A stretch of 5,287 nucleotides of DNA from Oxalobacteraceae bacterium. Lineage in GTDB: Bacteria; Pseudomonadota; Gammaproteobacteria; Burkholderiales; Burkholderiaceae_D. How positions within the stretch are numbered: position 1 is the first letter of the stretch; each line of letters starts with the position of its first letter. Of the stretch, positions 1-5,287 are shown piece after piece. The stretch is from positions 1 to 5,287 of the forward strand of contig CANFGA010000264.1 of NCBI GenBank assembly GCA_947446335.1, read 5' to 3'. The notes under the pieces are model-generated. The model saw only the letters and a program-made list of their open reading frames with translations. It had not been told where the DNA came from and made no database searches. The translations under genes and the position numbers were made by a program.

Positions 1-98
1 TGGTCCCGGCCGGTCCAGATTGGTGCACGGTAAGCGCAGCCCTGCGTACACCATTAGAGTGGCTCAGTGTGCCTGCAGCCGTCTTGCGCTAAGATGCC

Positions 99-127
99 TT
101 CTCAGTGAATACAGCAGTATCTACAAC
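99..127 (+). promoter_or_regulatory. Possible sigma-70-type promoter
   Basis: TTCTCA at 99-104 matches the -35 consensus at 4 of 6 bases. TACAAC at 122-127 matches the -10 consensus at 4 of 6, and the spacer is 17 bases. Transcription would start near 134, just before the ribosome binding site, giving a leader of about 18 bases. The match is modest and could be chance; TAAGAT at 90-95 is another -10-like hexamer, but without a convincing -35 partner. The operon could also be read from a promoter upstream of the window. Confidence 0.25.
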
Positions 128-139
128 ATTATCGAACCC

Positions 140-143
140 AGGA
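140..143 (+). promoter_or_regulatory. Ribosome binding site deciding the adenine deaminase start
   Basis: AGGA followed by a run of A lies 8 bases before the ATG at 152 and 11 bases before the ATG at 155. It supports a start at 152 over the longer in-frame extension back to a TTG at 20, which has no such site and adds 44 residues not expected for the family. Confidence 0.6.
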
Positions 144-151
144 AAAAAGTA

Positions 152-1171
152 ATGATGAATGACCAATTGCGCGCGATCGTGCAACGTATGCCAAAAGCAG
201 AATTGCATATCCATATCGAGGGTTCGCTTGAACCCGAGCTCATTTTTGCGCTCGCCGCGCGCAACGGCGTGCAACTGGCCTACGATTCGGTCGATCAATT
301 GCGCCTCGCATATGCGTTCGAGGACTTGCAATCGTTTCTCGATATCTATTATGCCGGCGCCAGCGTCTTGTTGCAGGAGCAGGATTTTTACGACATGACC
401 AGCGCCTACCTGGTGCGCGCCGAGCGCGACCAGGTGCGCCACGCTGAAATCTTTTTCGACCCGCAAACCCACACTGCGCGCGGCGTTGCCATCGCCGATG
501 TCATCAATGGCATCCATCGCGCGTGCCAGGATAGCCCGGTCAGCGCCACGCTGATCTTGTGTTTTTTGCGCCATCTGTCCGAAGACGATGCACTGGCCAC
601 GCTGGCGCAGGCATTGCCGCACCGCGACAAACTGGTCGGCATCGGTCTCGATTCTTCCGAGCTCGGCCATCCGCCGGAAAAATTTGCGCGCGTGTTTGCT
701 GCCGCGCGCGACCTGGGCTTGCATCTGGTCGCCCATGCGGGCGAAGAGGGGCCGCCGGCCTATATCGAAAGCGCGCTCGATGTGCTGCACGTCGAGCGCA
801 TCGACCATGGTGTGCGCTGTCTGGAAGACGTGGCATTGACGCAGCGCCTGGCGCGCGAGCAGATCGCGCTGACGGTCTGTCCTTTGTCGAACGTCAAGCT
901 GCGCGTGTTTGACAGCATGGCCGCGCACAACCTGATCGCCCTGCTGGACGCCGGCTTGCAAGTGACGATCAATTCGGACGATCCAGCCTATTTCGGCGGC
1001 TATTTGAACGATAACTTCATCGCCTGTTTCGAGGCCTTGCCTTTGACGCTAGCGCATGCGCAGCAACTGGCGCGCAGCGGCTTCGAAGCCGCTTTCTTGC
1101 CGGCTGCGCAAAAACAGCGTTACCTGGATGAAGTCGATGCCTTCTTCAAGGCCGAGGTCCAGGCATGCTGA
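152..1171 (+). CDS. Adenine deaminase (type 2, adenosine deaminase superfamily)
   Basis: This 339-residue cytoplasmic metal-dependent hydrolase probably converts adenine to hypoxanthine plus ammonia (purine salvage). It has the full amidohydrolase active site. The HxH metal ligands are H19 and H21 in MPKAELHIHIEGS, the third metal histidine is H195 and the catalytic glutamate is E198 in AHAGEEGPP, followed by H219 in RIDHG and the metal aspartate D276 in NSDDPAYFGGY. The motifs FFDPQTHT (101-108), GLDSSELGHPP (165-175) and SDDPAYFGGY are, as I recall the family, those of the adenine-specific branch (yeast Aah1; Pseudomonas aeruginosa PA0148, shown to deaminate adenine). True adenosine deaminases carry different sequences at these places. 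Automated annotation often calls such genes adenosine deaminase (add), so substrate is the main uncertainty. The start at 152 is chosen for the AGGA site; the ATG at 155 is a close alternative. The length is normal. The last 7 bases overlap the permease gene. Confidence 0.93.
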   Translation: MMNDQLRAIVQRMPKAELHIHIEGSLEPELIFALAARNGVQLAYDSVDQLRLAYAFEDLQSFLDIYYAGASVLLQEQDFYDMTSAYLVRAERDQVRHAEIFFDPQTHTARGVAIADVINGIHRACQDSPVSATLILCFLRHLSEDDALATLAQALPHRDKLVGIGLDSSELGHPPEKFARVFAAARDLGLHLVAHAGEEGPPAYIESALDVLHVERIDHGVRCLEDVALTQRLAREQIALTVCPLSNVKLRVFDSMAAHNLIALLDAGLQVTINSDDPAYFGGYLNDNFIACFEALPLTLAHAQQLARSGFEAAFLPAAQKQRYLDEVDAFFKAEVQAC

Positions 1172-3699
1172 AGCTGGCCCTGAACATGACGCGCCGCGAC
1201 TGGCGCGCCGGACAGTTGCGTTTTTTGCTGATCGCGCTGATCGTGGCCGTTTCCGCGCTCTCGGCGGTCGGTTTTTTCGTCGACCGGATGCGCGCCGGCT
1301 TGACCCGCGATGCCCATCAATTGCTGGGCGCCGATCTGGTCATCCGCGCCGACCAGACGATCAATCCGGCCTGGCGCGAGGAAGCGCTGCGACGCGGTTT
1401 GCGCATCGCCGAAACGGTTTCCTTCCCCAGCATGGCGCAAGCCGGCGCGGGCGAGCGATCGGTGTCGCAGCTGTCGTCGATCAAGGCAGTATCGCCCGGT
1501 TATCCGCTGCGCGGCAAGCTGAAGGTTTCAACTGACTTGGCGCAGGCGATCGACATGGTCGGTAGCGAAACCGATGTCATCCCCGCGCCGGGTACGGTCT
1601 GGGTCGATGCGGCGATCCTGACCAGCCTGAAAGTGGGCGTGGGCGATACGCTCAAGCTCGGCGATGCGCAATTCAAGATTGCCCAGTTGATCGCGGCCGA
1701 ACCCGATCGCGGCACTTCTTTCCTCAATTTCTCGCCGCGCGTGATGTTGCCGCTGGCCGACCTGGAGTCGACCGCGCTGGTGCAATTCGGTTCACGCGTC
1801 TCGTACCGGATGCTGCTGGCGGCACCTTCGCAGACCGGCGCCAGCGCGATCGGCGCTTATCAAGGCTGGCTCGAGCAAGCGATCAAGGATGGCAACATCA
1901 AGGGCGTGCAGATCGAGTCGCTGGAATCGGGCCGTCCCGAGATGAGCGCCACGCTGGTGCGCGCCGAGCGCTTCCTGTCGCTGGTGGGCCTGTTGTCGGC
2001 GATGCTGGCGGCGGTCGCGGTGGCGATGGCGGCGCGCCGCTTCATGCTGGCGCACCTGGATGCGTGTGCGATGCTGCGCTGCCTCGGCTTGACCCAGAAT
2101 CAGGCCAGCGCGATGTATTTGATCGAATTCTTGCTGGTGGGTCTGGTCGGCAGCGTGATCGGCGTGGCGCTCGGCTTTGTGGGTCACATGGTGCTGCTGC
2201 AATTGCTGGGCCAGTTGGTGCAAAACGACTTGCCGCCGGTATCCTGGGTGCCGGCGCTGCAGGGCGTGGCGACCGGCATGATCTTGCTGATCGGCTTTGC
2301 CTTGCCGCCGATTTTACAGCTGCGCAATGTGCCGTTCAACCGCGTGATCCGGCGTGAACAGGATGCACCCAAGCCGATGGCGCTGGCCACCTACGGCGTG
2401 GGGATCGCCACGTTTGTCGCCTTGCTGTTGTGGCAAGCCGGCGATGTGCAACTGGCGCTGTTGACCGCCGGCGGCTTCCTCGGTGCGCTGGCCGTGTTCG
2501 CGCTGGCCGGTTGGCTGGCGCTGAGGACGCTCAAGACGCTGCGCGGTGTGATCAATCATCAGGGCTGGCGCTTTGCGGTGACATCGCTGCAGCGCCGCCC
2601 GGGTGCGACCGTGGTCCAGATCGTGTCGCTGGCGCTGGGCTTGATGGCCTTGCTGCTGCTCACCGTCGTGCGCGGCGACCTGATGACGGCCTGGCGCGAG
2701 GCGACCCCGCCGGATGCGCCGAACCGCTTCATCATCAACATCATGCCGCAGCAAAAGGAGGCAATCGCGGCACGCCTGGCGCAAGCGGGTGTGGTGCAGG
2801 CGCCGCTGTATCCGATGATACGAGGCCGCCTGACGGCAGTGAATGGCAACGCGATCACCCCGGCGACTTACACCGATGAACGCGCGATCCGCTTGTCCGA
2901 GCGCGAGTTCAATCTGTCGACGATGAGCCAGATGCAACAGGAAAACAAGCTGATCGCAGGTCAATGGTTCCTCGATGCACCCGGTGCGCCGGCCGAAGCC
3001 TCGGTCGAGGAGGGCATCGCCAAGACGCTGGGGCTCAAGCTCGGCGACACGATGCGCTTCGACATCGCCGGCACCAGCGTGGATGCAAAGGTGACGAGTT
3101 TGCGCAAACTCGAATGGGGCTCGATGCGGGTCAATTTCTTTGTCATCATCAATCCGCAAGCGATGCAAGAGATGCCGCAAACCTGGATCACGGCCTTCAA
3201 TCTGCCCCCCAAGCAGGCCAGTTTGGGCAATGCCTTGATCCGCGATTATCCGAACCTGACCGTGGTCGACATCGGTGGCGTGATCCGGCAAATCGAGGCC
3301 GTGCTCGAGCAGGTGGTGCTGGCGGTCCAGTTCCTGTTCCTGTTCACGCTCGCTTCGGGCGCTCTGGTGCTGTATGCCGCACTGATGGGCTCGCAAGGCG
3401 AACGCACGCGCGAAGCTGGCTTGTTGCGCGCACTTGGCGCGACGCGGCGCCAACTCGCTCAAGCGCAGCTGATCGAATTCACGCTGGTGGGCGCGATGGC
3501 CGGTTTGCTGGCGGCGTCCGGCGCGGCGGCGATGGGCTGGGCGCTGGCCACCTATCAATTCAAGTTCGAATGGAGTTTCGAGCCCACGGTCTGGCTGGCT
3601 GGCCTGGTGGTCGGCGCCTTGTGCGCGATCGCCGGCGGCTGGTTGGGTTTGCGCGGGGTCTTGACGCGCCCGCCTCTGGAGAGCTTGCGCGATGCCTGA
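1165..3699 (+). CDS. FtsX/MacB-family ABC transporter permease, YbbP-like
   Basis: This 844-residue inner-membrane protein is of the large YbbP type (two FtsX domains; COG3127-like, loosely named for lysophospholipase L1 biosynthesis). By hydrophobicity it has about ten membrane segments: one near 17-38, then a periplasmic domain to about 268; segments near 269-290, 315-345, 365-387, 406-425, 428-455 and 484-505; a second periplasmic domain to about 712; and three final segments near 715-740, 769-795 and 809-830. The two FtsX units share a visible signature, LRxLGxTxxQ followed by LIEFxLVG, at 302-326 and 752-776. Such permeases work with a cytoplasmic ATPase (YbbA/LolD type) as mechanotransmitters or lipid/lipoprotein extractors rather than classical importers; the substrate here is unknown. 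No nucleotide-binding domain (Walker A or ABC signature) is present in this protein or elsewhere in the window. The ATG start overlaps the upstream stop, with GAGG at 1154-1157 seven bases before it. The reading frame is intact. Confidence 0.88.
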   Translation: MLKLALNMTRRDWRAGQLRFLLIALIVAVSALSAVGFFVDRMRAGLTRDAHQLLGADLVIRADQTINPAWREEALRRGLRIAETVSFPSMAQAGAGERSVSQLSSIKAVSPGYPLRGKLKVSTDLAQAIDMVGSETDVIPAPGTVWVDAAILTSLKVGVGDTLKLGDAQFKIAQLIAAEPDRGTSFLNFSPRVMLPLADLESTALVQFGSRVSYRMLLAAPSQTGASAIGAYQGWLEQAIKDGNIKGVQIESLESGRPEMSATLVRAERFLSLVGLLSAMLAAVAVAMAARRFMLAHLDACAMLRCLGLTQNQASAMYLIEFLLVGLVGSVIGVALGFVGHMVLLQLLGQLVQNDLPPVSWVPALQGVATGMILLIGFALPPILQLRNVPFNRVIRREQDAPKPMALATYGVGIATFVALLLWQAGDVQLALLTAGGFLGALAVFALAGWLALRTLKTLRGVINHQGWRFAVTSLQRRPGATVVQIVSLALGLMALLLLTVVRGDLMTAWREATPPDAPNRFIINIMPQQKEAIAARLAQAGVVQAPLYPMIRGRLTAVNGNAITPATYTDERAIRLSEREFNLSTMSQMQQENKLIAGQWFLDAPGAPAEASVEEGIAKTLGLKLGDTMRFDIAGTSVDAKVTSLRKLEWGSMRVNFFVIINPQAMQEMPQTWITAFNLPPKQASLGNALIRDYPNLTVVDIGGVIRQIEAVLEQVVLAVQFLFLFTLASGALVLYAALMGSQGERTREAGLLRALGATRRQLAQAQLIEFTLVGAMAGLLAASGAAAMGWALATYQFKFEWSFEPTVWLAGLVVGALCAIAGGWLGLRGVLTRPPLESLRDA

Positions 3700-4096
3700 T
3701 ACCGATGAAAACACGACGCCAACCGTCTACGCCTTGATCGGCGGCGCCGCGCCGCTGCAGGCGGTGGTCGAGCGCTTCTACGACTTGATGGAGCTGGAGC
3801 CGGAATTTGCCGGCATCCGCACGCTCCATCCGCCGAGCACGGACGGTTCGCGCGACAAGCTGTTTTGCTTCCTGTCGGGCTGGATGGGCGGCCCCGATCT
3901 GTACCAGGAGCGCTACGGCCACCCGCGCCTGCGCGCGCGCCATCTGTCGTACCCGATCGGCACCAGCGAGCGCGACCAGTGGCTGCGCGCGATGGCGTGG
4001 GCGATGCAAGATGTCGGCGTCGAAGCGTCGCTCCAGTTGCGCCTGATGGAATCCTTTTATCAGACCGCGGACTGGATGCGCAATAAAGCAGATTAA
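3692..4096 (+). CDS. Group II truncated hemoglobin (trHbO-like globin)
   Basis: This 134-residue, soluble, heme-binding 2-over-2 globin matches the group II pattern closely. Tyr B10 is Y30 in ERFYDL, CD1 is probably H46 in RTLHPPS, the group II GGP turn and aromatic stretch are at 63-71 (GWMGGPDLY), the proximal heme ligand F8 is H84 in GHPRLRARHLSYPI, and Trp G8 is W97 in ERDQWLRAM. Tyr B10 and Trp G8 form the hydrogen-bonding distal pocket that stabilises bound O2 in this group. Known relatives are linked to O2 binding, NO or peroxide chemistry and redox protection; the exact role here cannot be read from sequence. The length is typical, with a short polar N-terminal tail (1-10). The ATG overlaps the end of the permease gene by 8 bases, and GGAG at 3678-3681 sits 10 bases upstream, which suggests translational coupling. 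Confidence 0.95.
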   Translation: MPDTDENTTPTVYALIGGAAPLQAVVERFYDLMELEPEFAGIRTLHPPSTDGSRDKLFCFLSGWMGGPDLYQERYGHPRLRARHLSYPIGTSERDQWLRAMAWAMQDVGVEASLQLRLMESFYQTADWMRNKAD

Positions 4097-4123
4097 ACCA
4101 CTCGGACTGAGCGAGACTACCCG

Positions 4124-5287
4124 ATGACACACGATGAATTCCTGATCCTGTTGCTGCTGGCCTGCCTGATCCTTGTGGCTTTGACTGTCTTGCTGTGGCG
4201 CAGCCGCGGCAACGCGCTCGACCCTGACCTGTTGCTGGCCCAGCGCCAATACCATGAACAGAGCCAGGAGCTGAGCCTGGAGCGGATCGATCGGGTCGAG
4301 CGCGAAGTGCGGATCCAGTTGCAGACCTCGGCCCAGGCCACGCGCCAGGAAATGGGCGCCAGCTTGGCCCAGTTTCATGCCGCCACCGTGCAGCAACTCG
4401 ACGCCATGCGAACCCAAATCCAGAGCCAGGGCCAGAGCGCGCGCGAGGAGCAGGGCGTGAGCCTGGCGCGCTTTGCCGAGACGATGCGCCAGACGCTGGT
4501 CGGCTTGACCGAATCGAATGCGCAGCGCCTGCTCGAGGTGCGCGCCACGCTGGAAGCGCGGATCAAGGATTTGCAGCTTGACAATGGCAGCCGGCTGGAA
4601 GAAATGCGCAAGACGGTCGATGAAAAACTGCATGCGACGCTGGAATTGCGCCTCTCCGAATCGTTCAAGCAAGTTTCCGAGCGCCTGGAGCGGGTGCACC
4701 AGGGCTTGGGCGAGATGCAGCAACTGGCGATCGGCGTCGGGGATTTGAAGCGCGTGCTGACCAACGTCAAGACGCGCGGCACCTGGGGCGAAGTGCAGCT
4801 GGAAATGTTGCTCGAGCAAATGCTGACGGTAGATCAGTATGCAAAGAATGTCGAAACCGTGGCCGGCACCGGCGCGCGCGTCGAATTCGCGCTCAAGCTG
4901 CCCGGCACCGTCGATGGCGGGGCCCCGGTCTGGATGCCGATCGATGCCAAGTTTCCCAAGGAACAATACGAGCGCCTGATCGATGCGGCCGAACGGGCCG
5001 ATGCTGACGGCGTGGCAACGGCCGGGCGCGAGCTTGAACGCGCCGTGCGCATCGAAGCGAAATCGATCGCCGACAAGTATCTGGCGCCACCGCAAACAAC
5101 CGACTTTGCAATCCTGTTCTTGCCGACCGAAGGCTTGTATGCTGAGGTGATGCGGCGCCCGGGCCTGGCCGACGAGTTGCAGCGGGTGCATCGCGTCAGC
5201 ATCGCCGGGCCGTCGACCTTGTCGGCGTTGCTGAACAGTTTGCAGATGGGTTTTCGCACGCTGGCGCTGGAAAAGCGCTCATCGGAA
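4124..5287 (+). CDS. rmuC: RmuC family DNA recombination-limiting protein (3' end cut by window)
   Basis: The first 388 codons are open to the last base of the window; family members are usually about 450-500 residues, so roughly the last fifth is probably missing. Layout: an N-terminal membrane anchor at 6-25 followed by R26 and R28 (cytoplasm-facing body), a long charged and glutamine-rich coiled coil from about 45 to 205, then the RmuC domain. Within it lie RGTWGEVQLEMLLEQML (218-234, E223) and MPIDAKFPKEQYERL (271-285), whose D274 and K276 fit a PD-(D/E)XK nuclease-type core. The family-typical SLQMGFRTLALEKRS lies just before the edge. In E. coli, RmuC limits inversions at short inverted repeats; the biochemical activity is inferred from the fold. 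It begins 27 bases after the globin stop with only a weak purine-rich stretch (4109-4115) as ribosome site, and no terminator lies between them, so co-transcription is likely. Confidence 0.93.
   Translation, partial: MTHDEFLILLLLACLILVALTVLLWRSRGNALDPDLLLAQRQYHEQSQELSLERIDRVEREVRIQLQTSAQATRQEMGASLAQFHAATVQQLDAMRTQIQSQGQSAREEQGVSLARFAETMRQTLVGLTESNAQRLLEVRATLEARIKDLQLDNGSRLEEMRKTVDEKLHATLELRLSESFKQVSERLERVHQGLGEMQQLAIGVGDLKRVLTNVKTRGTWGEVQLEMLLEQMLTVDQYAKNVETVAGTGARVEFALKLPGTVDGGAPVWMPIDAKFPKEQYERLIDAAERADADGVATAGRELERAVRIEAKSIADKYLAPPQTTDFAILFLPTEGLYAEVMRRPGLADELQRVHRVSIAGPSTLSALLNSLQMGFRTLALEKRSSE

Larger units (their letters stand above)
1..151. other. Upstream leader / intergenic region
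   Basis: This stretch precedes the first well-supported gene. It contains a weak promoter candidate and a ribosome binding site, described separately. Forward frame 1 is open from the window edge to a TAA at 31-33, and frame 3 to a TAA at 90-92, so the tail of an upstream gene could lie here. Neither short tail is recognisable. No strong hairpin terminator, tRNA or operator palindrome is visible. The base composition is less GC-rich after about position 90, as expected for a promoter-bearing leader. Confidence 0.5.

Noticed and set aside
1..54. Possible divergent gene on the minus strand starting at the CAT at 52-54 and running off the edge
   Set aside because: Only 18 codons are visible, there is no ribosome binding site before it, and the residues match nothing I recognise.
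20..151. In-frame N-terminal extension of the adenine deaminase from a TTG at 20
   Set aside because: It has no ribosome binding site, adds 44 residues not expected for the family, and a good AGGA site lies just before the ATG at 152.
89..961. Open reading frame of 290 codons on the minus strand
   Set aside because: It is antisense to the adenine deaminase, whose active-site residues are all intact; no recognisable motif in the minus-strand product.
2314..3714. Open reading frame of 466 codons on the minus strand
   Set aside because: It is fully antisense to the permease, with low-complexity Q/R/H/A composition and no domain; a GC-driven shadow.
3931..3942. Run of alternating GC bases (GCGCGC) in the globin gene
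   Set aside because: It is explained by Arg-Ala-Arg codons in a GC-rich genome and lies inside the conserved heme-binding segment.
4101..4115. Small inverted repeat CTCG/CGAG between the globin and rmuC
   Set aside because: Four base pairs with a seven-base loop and no U-run is too weak for a terminator.
3560..5191. Open reading frame of 543 codons on the minus strand
   Set aside because: It lies antisense to the end of the permease, the whole globin and most of rmuC, all of which have clear family motifs. Its product is rich in Q, H, R and A with no recognisable domain, as expected for the shadow of GC-rich coding sequence.

Overview
This is a compact, GC-rich stretch of bacterial chromosome with four genes on the + strand. 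The gene families, the frequent GCG, CTG and TTG codons, and the protein sequences suggest a betaproteobacterium, most likely Oxalobacteraceae or a relative (Janthinobacterium, Massilia, Herbaspirillum or Collimonas type). That taxonomic call is an inference by eye. I see no mobile element, CRISPR array, tRNA, rRNA or phage gene.

Layout: positions 1-151 are a short leader with a possible promoter and a good ribosome binding site. Then come a type-2 adenine deaminase (152-1171), a large FtsX/MacB-type ABC permease of the YbbP family (1165-3699), a group II truncated hemoglobin (3692-4096), and the start of rmuC (4124 to the window edge, where it is cut). The first three genes overlap by 7 and 8 bases, and rmuC follows after 27 bases. 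The four therefore look like one polycistronic unit.

Functionally the operon is mixed: purine salvage in the cytoplasm, an inner-membrane permease whose ATPase partner is not in view, a heme protein probably handling O2, NO or peroxide, and a membrane-anchored nuclease-like protein that limits DNA rearrangement. Nothing in the sequence forces a shared pathway. The arrangement may be a housekeeping gene string rather than a dedicated system, and I did not find convincing evidence for a new biological system. The most checkable oddities are the permease without an ATPase, the translational overlaps, and the probable adenine (not adenosine) specificity of the first enzyme.
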